NCBI GenBank assembly: GCA_021773565.1
Contig: JAJFJZ010000010.1
Location: 186,001-250,000, forward strand
Direction: 5' to 3'
DNA length: 64,000 nt
Source: Gammaproteobacteria bacterium
Lineage (GTDB): Bacteria > Pseudomonadota > Gammaproteobacteria > Pseudomonadales > Azotimanducaceae
In this document: piece by piece, positions 1 to 8,960 of the stretch
Numbering within the stretch: the first letter of the stretch is position 1
How the letters are laid out: every line of letters begins with the position of its first letter
Notes under the pieces: model-generated
Told to the model about the DNA's origin: nothing
Seen by the model: only the letters and a program-made list of their open reading frames with translations
Database searches by the model: none
Program-made: the position numbers and the translations under genes

Positions 1-1920
1 ATAGCAGACGACATTCACGAAGGTGCGATGGTCTTCATGCGCCGTGAGTACACCATGCTCGCCATGTTCGCCGGAGTACTGCTGATATTGCTGTTCTTTT
101 TTCTGGGCACCGGTACCGCAATAGCATTTACTGCGGGTGCGTTAAGTTCTGCTACTGCCGGTTGGATTGGAATGTATGCAGCTACACGAGCTAACGTACG
201 CACCACCACTGCCGCACACACCGAAGGTGCCGCTGCGGCACTTACAGTCGCGTTTTTTGGTGGTTCGGTTATGGGGCTGGCAGTAGCCTCACTTGGACTA
301 ATCGGTCTGGGGCTGGTTTATTTTCTTTACGGAGCCGACCCCGGAACCGTGCACAACATCCACGGATTTGGCATGGGCGCCTCCACTGTAGCCCTGTTTT
401 CAAGGGTAGGTGGCGGTATCTTCACTAAAAGTGCAGACATCGGCGCCGATCTTGTAGGTAAATTGGAAGCTGGCATTCCAGAGGACGATCCGCGCAACCC
501 TGGTGTAATTGCCGATAACGTGGGAGACAATGTGGGTGATGTTGCTGGAATGGGCTCCGATATATTCGAATCCTATTGTGGTGCGATGATTGCGACCATT
601 GCGATGGCATCTACCCTGAGCGTGGCTAATCTTGGCAATTTGATTCCAGGAGGCATGACAGAAGCCGACTCCCGCAGTGCACTCATGTTTCTACCGCTGG
701 CAATGTCATCTATCGGCCTCGTGTGTTCCCTGATCGGTATCGCTATTGTGCGCAGCCGCTCCGGTTCCAATCCTGCAGTGGCTCTGAGAATAGGCATGAT
801 GGTGACACCCACCATGTTTATTGCAGCCGCCTACTGGGGTATTACCAACATGGGTATCTCGGTAAACGTCTGGTGGGCCGTAGTAAGTGGCGCCATTGGT
901 GGCGTGGTAATTGGTCTGGTCACCGAATATTACACATCCTCTTCACCGGTTGTACGCATTGCAGAAGCCGGTAAAACCGGGGCTGCAACGGTAATTATCA
1001 CCGGTCTTGCGGTTGGAATGGAATCGGTAGTGGTACCACTTCTGGCCATTTGCGGCATCATATTTGTGTCGACAGAACTGGCCGGCCTGTACGGTGTGGG
1101 TATAGCTGCCGTTGGCCTCCTGGCAACGGTTGGAATGACAATGGCTGTGGACGCCTATGGTCCCGTAGCGGATAACGCTGGTGGAATTGCAGAGATGGGC
1201 GGCCTGGGAGAAGAAACCCGCGCAATCACCGACTCTCTCGATGAGTTGGGAAATACTACCGCTGCAATGGGTAAGGGTTTCGCTATTGGAGCAGCAGCCC
1301 TTGCAGCACTGGCCATCATAGCTGCCTATGTAGAAACCATTGCATATGTACGTGGCGAGTCCTTTGTTTTGCATCTGGGTGACCCCATGGTACTTATTGG
1401 TCTGTTTATCGGTGGAATTGTGCCTTTTTTGATAGCTGCGATTACCATGACTGCGGTTGGTGAGGCCGCAATGGAGATGATCGAGGAAATTCGCCGCCAG
1501 TTCCGCGAAATTCCCGGACTTTTAGAAGGTAATGCAGATCCTGATAACGCCAAATGTGTGGATATAGCAACTACAGCCGCACTCAAACGCATGATTGTGC
1601 CGGGTGTTATCGCTATATTTGTGCCTCCGGCAGCGGGTTTTATACTGGGAGCAGAAGCGTTAGGCGGTGTATTAGCCGGTGGCCTGCTGGGTTGCGTGCT
1701 CATGGCCCTGATGATGGCCAACGCAGGTGGTGCATGGGACAACGCCAAAAAACACGTTGAGAAAGGCAACCTGGGTGGCAAGGGATCTGATGTTCACACA
1801 GCGACAGTTGTGGGAGATACGGTTGGTGACCCCTTCAAGGATACTTCCGGGCCTTCCATGAACATTCTGATTAACGTGATGGCAATTGTAAGCCTGGTGA
1901 TCGCTCCGCTAATCGCCTAA
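1..1920 (+). CDS. hppA: K+-dependent membrane-bound pyrophosphatase (5' end outside window)
   Basis: Integral-membrane pyrophosphatase that couples PPi hydrolysis to export of H+ (or Na+) across the inner membrane. The frame is open from base 1 and reads [10 protein letters not shown] before the first internal ATG at base 28, so the true start lies upstream of the window. The PPi-binding signature is intact ([26 protein letters not shown]) and so is the second acidic site near the C-terminus ([14 protein letters not shown]). The segment [11 protein letters not shown] carries Ala where K+-independent enzymes carry Lys, which predicts the K+-dependent subclass. H+ versus Na+ specificity cannot be settled by eye. 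Many hydrophobic segments are present. A strong terminator follows directly. A PPi-dependent phosphofructokinase lies about 14 kb away. Confidence 0.96.
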   Translation: MADDIHEGAMVFMRREYTMLAMFAGVLLILLFFFLGTGTAIAFTAGALSSATAGWIGMYAATRANVRTTTAAHTEGAAAALTVAFFGGSVMGLAVASLGLIGLGLVYFLYGADPGTVHNIHGFGMGASTVALFSRVGGGIFTKSADIGADLVGKLEAGIPEDDPRNPGVIADNVGDNVGDVAGMGSDIFESYCGAMIATIAMASTLSVANLGNLIPGGMTEADSRSALMFLPLAMSSIGLVCSLIGIAIVRSRSGSNPAVALRIGMMVTPTMFIAAAYWGITNMGISVNVWWAVVSGAIGGVVIGLVTEYYTSSSPVVRIAEAGKTGAATVIITGLAVGMESVVVPLLAICGIIFVSTELAGLYGVGIAAVGLLATVGMTMAVDAYGPVADNAGGIAEMGGLGEETRAITDSLDELGNTTAAMGKGFAIGAAALAALAIIAAYVETIAYVRGESFVLHLGDPMVLIGLFIGGIVPFLIAAITMTAVGEAAMEMIEEIRRQFREIPGLLEGNADPDNAKCVDIATTAALKRMIVPGVIAIFVPPAAGFILGAEALGGVLAGGLLGCVLMALMMANAGGAWDNAKKHVEKGNLGGKGSDVHTATVVGDTVGDPFKDTSGPSMNILINVMAIVSLVIAPLIA

Positions 1921-1946
1921 AAGGCAGCCAAGCTGAAAGAAAAACT

Positions 1947-1974
1947 AAAAACCCGGCTTTATGCCGGGTTTTTT
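1947..1974. terminator. Rho-independent terminator, bidirectional
   Basis: The 7-bp arms ACCCGGC (1951-1957) and GCCGGGT (1963-1969) flank a 5-nt loop. An A-run precedes and a T-run follows the hairpin, so it can stop transcription of hppA and of the converging DUF3667 gene on the other strand, whose stop codon touches it. Confidence 0.9.
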
Positions 1975-2888
1975 CACATGTAATACAGCGTTAACACCAG
2001 CGCTACAACAAGTCCAAACGCTGACAACAGGAAATACCCGATACCAAGCGCCAGAAATTTTACCCCGGTTTTGAGGTAGGACTGCGCGTACACACGTTTA
2101 AGCGCAAGATAGCAGTACAGAAAACTTCCCATTGTTAATAGCGATTGCAAAACACTCCAGCCATCCGCTACCCAATCGGATTTTTCACCAACCACCAACC
2201 CGGTGCTCTGGTCGGGAATTAGCAGCTCGATTGAAAACACCAAAAACAGGAATGAATGAATGTGCAACAAAAAGACCAGATGCTGGGTGTAAAAATTGCG
2301 CAAATAAAATAACTGCAGCAACATGGCATAGACAGGCAACAACAAAAACATCATTAAGGGCAGGTTATCAATTAACTCTGCCAGCCCAGCACCGGGGTCG
2401 GCAACCATTTGCTCTATCTTCTGCTCCAATACAATTTCCCATTCACTTTGCTCAGTGTTATCAGGGTTCTGTACAGAAATCGGCTGGGTAGAAATGGCAT
2501 CCTCATTCGATTCAACATCGGATTCAGACAGACTCACAATCTCTATATTCTTACCATCCTCGCTCACTTTCAAATTCATATCGCCTGACAATATTTCAGC
2601 GATGCTCGACAGCAGAAAAAAGAAGATCACACTCATTACGAGGTACAATCGACCCGGAGACAGGTAGGACGCGCGACGACCTTCCACAAACTCTGTGGTG
2701 AGAAAACCGGGGCGAACAACCAGATACTTTAAGGTGCGGAAGAGGCGGGACTCGAGATCAAATATCTCAACAATCAACTCGACAAGAATTCTATGTGCGC
2801 TGCGCAAATAGTTGCGACTGTTCTGGCCACAGTGCGAACAAAACTGGCCTATCTTTTCAGCCCCGCAGTTTGCACATTGATGGTTAAT
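1974..2888 (-). CDS. DUF3667-type membrane protein with N-terminal zinc ribbon
   Basis: The body of the protein (FRTLKYLVVRPGFLTTEFV, then RRASYLSPGRLYLVMSVIFF) is typical of DUF3667 inner-membrane proteins, whose function is unknown. Several transmembrane segments follow, with a large acidic loop at roughly residues 85-150. The only ordinary start is a TTG at 2807, but the frame stays open upstream and encodes a four-Cys ribbon (QCANCG, then QFCSHCG; C-x2-C-x8-C-x2-C), which this family normally has at its N-terminus. No ATG, GTG or TTG lies before that ribbon. I therefore place the start at an ATT (2888, with GGAG 9 nt upstream), with CTG at 2897 as the alternative. It lies 38 nt downstream of the Mur-ligase-like gene, probably in one operon. 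Confidence 0.72.
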   Translation of the reverse strand: MNHQCANCGAEKIGQFCSHCGQNSRNYLRSAHRILVELIVEIFDLESRLFRTLKYLVVRPGFLTTEFVEGRRASYLSPGRLYLVMSVIFFFLLSSIAEILSGDMNLKVSEDGKNIEIVSLSESDVESNEDAISTQPISVQNPDNTEQSEWEIVLEQKIEQMVADPGAGLAELIDNLPLMMFLLLPVYAMLLQLFYLRNFYTQHLVFLLHIHSFLFLVFSIELLIPDQSTGLVVGEKSDWVADGWSVLQSLLTMGSFLYCYLALKRVYAQSYLKTGVKFLALGIGYFLLSAFGLVVALVLTLYYM

Positions 2889-2926
2889 GGTTTCCAGCTC
2901 CGCAAATCTCTTGCACGGGTGCCAGA

Positions 2927-4180
2927 CTAGAACGGCATTCCTGTAAGGTCAAACTGCGCGCGCAACTCGGCACACACATCACACGTGATGGTGAAACGGC
3001 AATTTTCATTCCAGCAAGCAAACTCTCCATACTGGGCAAACACCAACCTGGACAAATGATCCGTAGTCCTGCCCTTCAAAAACACCAGATCCCCTGCACG
3101 CAAGTGCTTTTTCATTAGCTCGGAAGTTGCACGTAAACCCATTACATGGTGGCAATGTTCAGGGTCCATACCTGCTTTGATTGCTGCTTTTTTAGCATGA
3201 TGGCCATGATCACCACAAAAAATGGCCATATGGGCAAGTTCTGCCGCCACCCGGCCAATTTCTACCTGGCGTTTTCTGGAAGTGCCCTTTCTATCCGTCA
3301 CATCGCTGATGATTAACACCAGACGCTCCGCCTGTGCCTGTTTTAGCACATCGATCATTTTCTCGAAAGTATCCTGGGATCCGTTATATTCGTCCCGAAT
3401 CACTATGGCACCATTAGGCAATCTCACCGGCTGCATACGTGCCATAAAGGGCGAAACTTGTGCAATGGCCTTTGCAGAATCCTCAAGTGATACACCACAG
3501 ATCCTGGCAATCGATATTGCTGCGGCAATGGAACTGGCCCAATGTGTGCCAACCAGCTGCGTCTGAACAAAGGCTTCCTGACCGCCAGATTTAACACGTA
3601 TTCCCAGACGCTTTGGCCAGATTGACGCAGCATCTGAATGTTGAATGTCACACCCGGCATTGCTGCCAAAACTTAATACCTCTCCCGGGAAGTCCTTCGC
3701 CATCTCACATACATACGGGTCATCTGCATTGACCAAGGCTGTGGCTCCTCGGGCCATATGATTAAATATCTCGGCCTTTTCTGCAGCAGTATCATCCAGC
3801 GTGTTAAAGCTGCGGGTATGGGTTCTGGCAATAGAAAGCACGACTCCGATATCGGGTTTTACCAATCGTCCCACTCGCGCAATTGCGCCGGGGCCGCTGG
3901 TGCCATATTCGACAATCACAAATCGAGTACCCGGCCGGGCCCTGAGAAGCGTTCTGGCAACTCCAGCTCTATCATTCTGGTTTAGCACTGTACTCACTGT
4001 TGCAGCTTGCGTGGACAGAATCGCGTACAACAATTCCATCGTGGTGGATTTGCCAACACTGCCAGTAATACCGATGACCGTACTGTTCACCAATAATCGT
4101 CGCCAGACATACGCCAGGGGAATGTGCAGGGGTTTGCGAATCTTCCAATATATCCGACGCATTTGGCGGGACAATTTCAT
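2927..4180 (-). CDS. Mur ligase-like protein lacking the N-terminal substrate domain
   Basis: Homologous to the central and C-terminal domains of MurF-type ATP-dependent amide ligases. It has a P-loop (GITGSVGKSTT, about residue 40), the mid-domain motif VEYGTSGPG, NADDPY, and a C-terminal-domain motif (RDEYNGSQDTF) that aligns with the MurF DSYNANP region. MurF usually has an N-terminal UDP-binding domain of about 85 residues; here there is only a short basic segment, so the acceptor is unlikely to be ordinary UDP-MurNAc-tripeptide. The C-terminus adds four cysteines (CWNENC, then TCDVC), a possible metal site. The start at 4180 has AAGAGA 7 nt upstream; an in-frame ATG at 4207 is possible. 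The true substrate is unknown. Confidence 0.75.
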   Translation of the reverse strand: MKLSRQMRRIYWKIRKPLHIPLAYVWRRLLVNSTVIGITGSVGKSTTMELLYAILSTQAATVSTVLNQNDRAGVARTLLRARPGTRFVIVEYGTSGPGAIARVGRLVKPDIGVVLSIARTHTRSFNTLDDTAAEKAEIFNHMARGATALVNADDPYVCEMAKDFPGEVLSFGSNAGCDIQHSDAASIWPKRLGIRVKSGGQEAFVQTQLVGTHWASSIAAAISIARICGVSLEDSAKAIAQVSPFMARMQPVRLPNGAIVIRDEYNGSQDTFEKMIDVLKQAQAERLVLIISDVTDRKGTSRKRQVEIGRVAAELAHMAIFCGDHGHHAKKAAIKAGMDPEHCHHVMGLRATSELMKKHLRAGDLVFLKGRTTDHLSRLVFAQYGEFACWNENCRFTITCDVCAELRAQFDLTGMPF

Positions 4181-4255
4181 TGCGATTTCTCTTAAACTGA
4201 TAGCCATTCATCTTGCAAAAGCGCTCGCACAGAATACTTCAGTGACCATCAAAAT

Positions 4256-4322
4256 CCTGAATTATTAGTTGATTTTATCGTTTATCGATATATTATAGTC
4301 GAATTACGATAAATTATTCAGG
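4256..4322. promoter_or_regulatory. AT-rich divergent promoter region with nested inverted repeats
   Basis: The gap between the Mur-ligase-like gene and the DUF2975 gene contains CCTGAAT (4256-4262) inverted as ATTCAGG (4316-4322), a tandem TTTATCG repeat that is also inverted as CGATAAA, and TATTATAG-like -10 candidates. It ends just before the ATG at 4334. It could be the operator of the XRE regulator encoded by the second gene of the operon. No factor is assigned. Confidence 0.4.
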
Positions 4323-4333
4323 AATTTTCACTA

Positions 4334-5083
4334 ATGAGTATCGCTACTCTTCTCATTCCCGCGGCTTTTTTGTACGCCGGGCTTGTTTACTGGTTACTGC
4401 TTCGATTCAACTTCAAGGCGCTTTGGCAGGATAATGGCAGCCCGACACCGACTGCTGCAGGTGCAAGTTTAACCGGCGTGGTTAAACGGCTACTGGATTT
4501 TTTTCTGGTACTGTATTTATTTCTGATCGTCATGTGGTTGCCCTTTATCGTCGTCATGGCGCTGTCACAAGCCGGCAATCCGGGCTGGGGATTCGATATT
4601 ATCGCTTTCTCTGGCTTCAATATAGATATCAATGCGCTTGCCGGAGTGGAGTTCACGGGTCTTCGAAACCCGGAAATCAGTGGCAAAACTTCTGTAAATC
4701 TCGACACTTCCAACCTGTTCGCCTTTTACCTTTTTGCCAGTAGTCAGCTTATCGCAGCTATTACTGCATTTTACGGCGTGGTGCAATTAAGAGCTCTGAT
4801 ACTATCCCTGAGGAAGGGATTGTCATTCACGGCAGAGAATGCCATACGCATCAAACGAATTGGTTATGTGGTGCTGGCCTGGAATCTGGCCAATCCCCTG
4901 ATGCAGTATTTTGGTTGGGGGCGTGTAATTCAGGATTTCTCCTTCACCACGGGCGGCGTCCAATTATATCCGGCATTCGAGATCAACGGCGGCGGACTAT
5001 TTTTGGCAACACTTCTCATCGTACTTTCCGGCGTCCTGCGCGAAGCTGCTGCACTTAGCAAAGAACATGAGTTGACCATCTGA
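4334..5083 (+). CDS. DUF2975 family membrane protein
   Basis: Protein of 249 residues with four or so hydrophobic segments (starting near residues 5, 55, 135 and 225) and the family-typical stretch RALILSLRKGLSFTAENAIRIKR before the third membrane region, here cited by its ends RALILS and AIRIKR. DUF2975 proteins are inner-membrane proteins of unknown function that are nearly always encoded with a small Cro/CI-type regulator, as here. Its stop codon overlaps the ATG of the HTH gene (TGATG), so the two are translationally coupled. Confidence 0.8.
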   Translation: MSIATLLIPAAFLYAGLVYWLLLRFNFKALWQDNGSPTPTAAGASLTGVVKRLLDFFLVLYLFLIVMWLPFIVVMALSQAGNPGWGFDIIAFSGFNIDINALAGVEFTGLRNPEISGKTSVNLDTSNLFAFYLFASSQLIAAITAFYGVVQLRALILSLRKGLSFTAENAIRIKRIGYVVLAWNLANPLMQYFGWGRVIQDFSFTTGGVQLYPAFEINGGGLFLATLLIVLSGVLREAAALSKEHELTI

Positions 5084-5325
5084 TGAGTGCCGAAATCAAG
5101 GTACATCTGGATTTGTTGCTTGTGCAGCGCAAAATGACTTTAACGGACCTGTCCGAAACAGTGGGCGTAACACTCGCCAACCTGTCGATTCTCAAGCGCG
5201 GCAAAGCAAAGGCTATACGCTTTACCACTCTGGTCGCCATTTGCGAGGCACTACAATGCCAACCGGGAGATCTGTTAAAGCTTGAGTACGGGGTCGGAGT
5301 AAAGTGCCAGAGTAAAATCATCTGA
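5083..5325 (+). CDS. Small XRE/Cro-type HTH regulator (YozG-like), 3' end made of repeat DNA
   Basis: An 80-residue protein that is almost entirely one HTH: LTDLSETVGVTLANLSILKRGK followed by FTTLVAICEALQCQPGDLL (motif ends cited; helix-turn-helix about residues 18-60). It is the usual partner of DUF2975 proteins and probably controls their shared promoter. The last 12 codons (from GVGVKC to the stop) lie in the left arm and spacer of the perfect inverted repeat at 5290-5371. The native C-terminus has therefore been replaced or extended by inserted repeat sequence. Confidence 0.82.
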   Translation: MSAEIKVHLDLLLVQRKMTLTDLSETVGVTLANLSILKRGKAKAIRFTTLVAICEALQCQPGDLLKLEYGVGVKCQSKII

Positions 5326-5371
5326 ATGACCCCGTACAAACAATTTTACTCTGGCACTTTACTCCGACCCC
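5290..5371. repeat. Perfect 29-bp inverted repeat (REP/MITE-like hairpin)
   Basis: The left arm is 5290-5318 and the right arm 5343-5371, with a 24-nt spacer. The arms are exact reverse complements beginning GGGGTCGGAG and ending AGTAAAAT. A second nested pair (GTACGGGGTC at 5286-5295, GACCCCGTAC at 5328-5337) allows an alternative fold. The element supplies the stop codons of both converging genes (TGA at 5323, and TAA at 5359-5361 on the minus strand) and can act as a bidirectional terminator. GGGGTC-rich hairpins of this look occur as dispersed REP-type repeats in gammaproteobacteria. No other copy was seen here. Confidence 0.88.
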
Positions 5372-5967
5372 ATGCTTACAGGTGTGTGTTTTCCTGCATC
5401 CCAGCCCTGTGTAGACAATACTGCCTGGCCAAATTTGAATGGCGCCTCTTCCAGTTCAGTTGCCAGGGTATCGTTCCAACGATTCAGAAATCCGAACAGC
5501 GAGATAACACCCACAATTTCTACTATTTCAGCCGCACTAAAGTGTTCTTTAAGGGCATCAAAGTGCGCATCCTCACTGGCATTGGGAGTCATGCCCGCAT
5601 GGGCAGCCAGACGCAGCGCACACCGCTCTGCTTCACAAAACAGGTCGCTGGATTCAAACTCAAAAGCGGCGGCTATTTTTTCTTCACTCACTCCCCGGTG
5701 GGTCGCAGAGTGCGAGGTGTGTGCCTGGCAGTACCGACATCCCGAGGCAGTGCTTGATACGAAGGCCACCAGTTGTTTCAGGCCGGGCTCAACAGACCCC
5801 CCGGATAGTATAAGACCTGCCATCCCGGCAAAGGATTTCAGTAGTTCAGGCCAACGCGCCATTATCAGAAAACTGTTGGGTACAAAACCCATTGACGCTT
5901 CAACCATCCCTAAAAGTTCTGTTAAGTCACTCAGGTCTTCTCTGGGGAGTGCTTCGATATTTGCCAT
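5359..5967 (-). CDS. Carboxymuconolactone decarboxylase/AhpD-like (peroxidase-related) protein
   Basis: All-helical CMD-family protein of about 202 residues with the redox motif GCRYCQAHTSH (CxxC followed by His), which is the AhpD-type catalytic site and suggests alkylhydroperoxidase activity. The FGFLNRWNDTLATELE region is typical of the peroxidase-related subfamily. The ATG at 5967 has AGGAG about 10 nt upstream; a TTG at 5976 is less likely. The last four codons (Met-Gly-Ser-Glu) and the TAA stop lie in the right arm of the 29-bp inverted repeat, so this gene also ends in inserted DNA. Confidence 0.85.
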   Translation of the reverse strand: MANIEALPREDLSDLTELLGMVEASMGFVPNSFLIMARWPELLKSFAGMAGLILSGGSVEPGLKQLVAFVSSTASGCRYCQAHTSHSATHRGVSEEKIAAAFEFESSDLFCEAERCALRLAAHAGMTPNASEDAHFDALKEHFSAAEIVEIVGVISLFGFLNRWNDTLATELEEAPFKFGQAVLSTQGWDAGKHTPVSMGSE

Positions 5968-6325
5968 GTTAACCAAACTCCTGTTGTGTGCCGGTGAAGT
6001 GATTACTTTGCTTCAATATTCTTTCTGTCCCTGCGTGAAAAACGAAACTCTGCAGTATTGTTAAACAACAGCAGATAATATACACCTTTGCGAATTCCAA
6101 ACATGCCTGCAATGTGCACCAGAGACAAGAGCATGCTAGGCGGAATATGTAGCAGTAAGCGTTTTCCCCACTCACTGGTAGCTATAGGCTACGACGATCT
6201 ATACACAAAATGCCGGGGATAAGTAGCAAAACAACGATGGCACTTGAATACTCTTCCACAAAAGGCTCAAGCTTTCCGAAGCAGCCCTGTAATATATGCG
6301 CCATAATCAGTTCGGGAGCTTAATG
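5968..6325. other. Intergenic region with no recognisable gene
   Basis: About 360 bases separate two divergent genes. Short open frames on both strands show no family resemblance. A small hairpin (GTAGC at 6178, GCTAC at 6188) is visible. A ribosome binding site GGGAG (6314-6318) serves the PQQ dehydrogenase. No promoter can be assigned confidently. Confidence 0.5.
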
Positions 6326-8272
6326 ATGAATATCCGGGTCTGTGCGGTATTAGCAGGCATGTTTCTAGAGAGCCTTGCAAGCGTTGGACTATATGCCAAT
6401 GAAGCTGACTGGTCACACTACGGTGGTAGTGAAAAAGGACTACAGCATTCACCACTCAGCCACATCAATAAAGCCAACGTACACGAACTCAGGGAAGTCT
6501 GGCGTTATCGAACCGGCGAATTAAGTCAGGGCGCGCGCAGTGGATATTCATTCCAGACCAACCCTATTCTGGTTCGAAGTACACTCTATCTCTCAACCGG
6601 CAGTGGAATCATTATCGCGCTTGACCCTGTTCTGGGTACTGAAAAATGGCGGCACGACCCCGAGCTGGATCGAAGCCAATCTACCTCAGAGACCGCTAAC
6701 CGGGGTGTCAGCTCCTGGATAGATCCAAAGGCCCAGGATGGTGATGCCTGTTACCACAGAATTTATATAGGCACGCTGGATAGCCGACTCATCTCTGTAG
6801 ACGGGTCCAATGGAAAGCCCTGTGCAGATTTTGGCGTTAACGGTGAAGTAGACCTGAGTAAGGATGTGCGCCTGGTAGATCGTGGCGGCTATCATTATTC
6901 CGTCACCTCTCCACCCGTGATAGTAGGCGATACTCTTGTCACCGGTTCTTCCATCGGGGACAACTCTGCAGTGGAGCTTGAACGCGGTATTGTGCGAGGA
7001 TTTAATGCGCGAACAGGGGTTCTACTGTGGAGTTTCGACCCCATCCCGCGCAATGAAAGTGATCCCGCCTTCGCTAACTGGAATCCGGAAGAAGCGAAAA
7101 AAAATGGTGCGGCAAATGCCTGGGCACCCTTATCTGCCGACAGTGAACTTGGCCTGGTGTACGTACCTACCGGTTCGGCCAGCCCCGACTTTTACGGGGG
7201 TGAGCGAGAGGGAGATAATCTTTACGCCAACTCCCTGGTGGCACTGGAAGTAAAAACCGGTGCGGTAAGATGGCACCAACAACTTGTGCATCACGATGTA
7301 TGGGACTACGACCTACCGTCACAACCTACACTGGTAGAACTGGAACGGGACGGCACCACCATCCCTGCTGTTATTCAGGCTACCAAAACAGGTCTGATTT
7401 TTACCTTTAACAGAGTAAACGGTGTGCCCATCTTTGACATTGAGGAAAGACCCGTTCCACAGGGGGGCGTGCCGGGCGAACATCTTTCCAAAACCCAACC
7501 TTTCCCCCTTGCTCCACCCCCGCTGCTCAGTCACGCAAGGCTGGGCTCTGAGGATGCCTGGGGCATGTTGCTATTTGATAAATGGAATTGTGCAAAACAA
7601 TTTGGCGAGTTGCGTTCAGAGGGCATCTACACCCCACCAAGCCTGGAGGGCACAATAATGCTACCGTCCTATATTGGCGGCGTAAATTGGGGGGGTGTTG
7701 CATTTAATCCGGAAAAACAGATCGCGGTTGTCAGGGTAACTGAAGCTGCAAATGTCATTCAGCTTATAAAACGGGAAGACTTTTTACGTGAAGCAGCGTC
7801 TGACAAACATCCCGAGTCGCAATATACCGCACAATCCGGTACCCCTTACGGTATGCGGCGGGAGTTACTCACTTCACCACTTGGTACACCCTGCACAAAG
7901 CCGCCCTGGGGATGGATAAAAGCAATAGACATGACACAAGGGAATATTTTGTGGCAGGTGCCCCACGGAACCATCGAAGACCTTGTTCCGGCACCTATCC
8001 CAAATCTTGCATTGGGCATCCCGGGCATAGGCGGCCCAATGACCACTGCGGGTGATCTTATTTTTGTTGCGGCTGCCCTGGATAACTATCTAAGAGCTCT
8101 GGATATCTCAACCGGCAAAGAATTGTGGAAAGGCCGTCTACCAGCCGGTGGACAGGCGACCCCCATGAGTTACACAGCAAACAACAAACAATATGTCGTT
8201 ATCGCAGCAGGCGGACACCAGGGTGCAGGTACCACCATGGGGGATTATCTGGTTGCCTATGCACTTGAGTAG
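6326..8272 (+). CDS. Periplasmic PQQ-dependent dehydrogenase (quinoprotein)
   Basis: Eight-bladed beta-propeller quinoprotein of the soluble PQQ-dependent alcohol/sugar dehydrogenase group. It starts with a signal peptide (MNIRVCAVLAGMFLESLASV) and then the family opening WSHYGGSEKGLQHSPL. Repeated W-docking blades follow (RLISVDGSNGKP, GAVRWHQQLVHHDVWDYDL, GNILWQVPHGT, GKELWKGRLPAGGQATPM). It lacks the N-terminal membrane anchor of glucose dehydrogenase Gcd. The ATG at 6326 has GGGAG 7 nt upstream; ATGs at 6323 and 6296 are in frame. The electron acceptor and substrate are not evident. No pqq biosynthesis genes are in the window, so the cofactor is made elsewhere or scavenged. Confidence 0.88.
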   Translation: MNIRVCAVLAGMFLESLASVGLYANEADWSHYGGSEKGLQHSPLSHINKANVHELREVWRYRTGELSQGARSGYSFQTNPILVRSTLYLSTGSGIIIALDPVLGTEKWRHDPELDRSQSTSETANRGVSSWIDPKAQDGDACYHRIYIGTLDSRLISVDGSNGKPCADFGVNGEVDLSKDVRLVDRGGYHYSVTSPPVIVGDTLVTGSSIGDNSAVELERGIVRGFNARTGVLLWSFDPIPRNESDPAFANWNPEEAKKNGAANAWAPLSADSELGLVYVPTGSASPDFYGGEREGDNLYANSLVALEVKTGAVRWHQQLVHHDVWDYDLPSQPTLVELERDGTTIPAVIQATKTGLIFTFNRVNGVPIFDIEERPVPQGGVPGEHLSKTQPFPLAPPPLLSHARLGSEDAWGMLLFDKWNCAKQFGELRSEGIYTPPSLEGTIMLPSYIGGVNWGGVAFNPEKQIAVVRVTEAANVIQLIKREDFLREAASDKHPESQYTAQSGTPYGMRRELLTSPLGTPCTKPPWGWIKAIDMTQGNILWQVPHGTIEDLVPAPIPNLALGIPGIGGPMTTAGDLIFVAAALDNYLRALDISTGKELWKGRLPAGGQATPMSYTANNKQYVVIAAGGHQGAGTTMGDYLVAYALE

Positions 8273-8279
8273 GTCAAGA

Positions 8280-8801
8280 CTATAGCTTGGCTTCAATTTT
8301 TTTCAGCGTTTCCAGAATATCGGCAAGCACGTCTGGACTGCCATGCTCAGCGACCGGTACGTCAGCCCGGGATTTATTACGTTGAAGTATCAACAGGTCC
8401 CTCTGCTTTAGTACACTATCGCGAAAAGTCTCCACGTCGACTATTCCGATCAATTTTACCAGCGCTCCAGTCGCTGATTGACCTGCGGTCTCTACAGATA
8501 TTTCCTTTAAACCAAAAAAGCGCATCACCGGACCTTCCACAAGCCCCAAATCGGTAATCTGGTCCAACGGGATATTTTTTTCCACTTTTATCATCACGCC
8601 CTTTTCCACTTTCAGAAACTTCTCTGTCAGCTCACACTTCATTCGACTCAGGTGTTTCTGTGTAAGCCAGCCACCAATAAGAAACAACACTATAAGAAAG
8701 GGAATACCTGCGACTGTCACAAACAAAACTATTGCATACACCGTCATCCAATAGGGTTTAACCCTTGGGTTGAACTCTGCAGTGCTTATTAACTTGTCCA
8801 T
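8280..8801 (-). CDS. Bacterial PH-domain (YdbS/DUF304-like) membrane protein
   Basis: A 173-residue protein. An N-terminal segment (VKPYWMTVYAIVLFVTVAGI) opens a pair of membrane helices, followed by a bPH_2 domain (LSRMKCELTEKFLKVEKGVM, NIPLDQITDLGLVEGPVMRFFG, cited in parts). The arrangement matches YdbS-type proteins, whose role is unknown. The C-terminal 50 residues are polar and possibly coiled (VLADILETLKKIEAKL). It converges with the PQQ dehydrogenase with only 7 nt between stop codons and no clear terminator. Confidence 0.8.
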   Translation of the reverse strand: MDKLISTAEFNPRVKPYWMTVYAIVLFVTVAGIPFLIVLFLIGGWLTQKHLSRMKCELTEKFLKVEKGVMIKVEKNIPLDQITDLGLVEGPVMRFFGLKEISVETAGQSATGALVKLIGIVDVETFRDSVLKQRDLLILQRNKSRADVPVAEHGSPDVLADILETLKKIEAKL

Positions 8802-8960
8802 GCCTTTTCCGCATCCTTCGCAATTGAGGATTTATCTATCCGATCTGAACTTCGCGAGTTTGGAGCGTATGAGCTGGAATTTCAACAGTGCGCAGAATCT
8901 TTTAGTGCAATCACATCATGCGAGATGCTTTTGAAGGATACCCCAATCCAGGTCCAGAAT

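Noticed and set aside
943-1374. A 143-codon minus-strand frame inside hppA
   Set aside because: It is a shadow of the pyrophosphatase, whose motifs are conserved in the plus frame.
5326-5757. A 143-codon open frame on the plus strand overlapping the CMD gene
   Set aside because: It runs antisense to the CMD protein, has no family resemblance, and begins in the inverted repeat; the minus-strand gene explains the coding signal.
8802-8960. About 40 open codons in the gap between the PH-domain and MFS genes
   Set aside because: No start codon with ribosome binding site and no recognisable motif; treated as non-coding.
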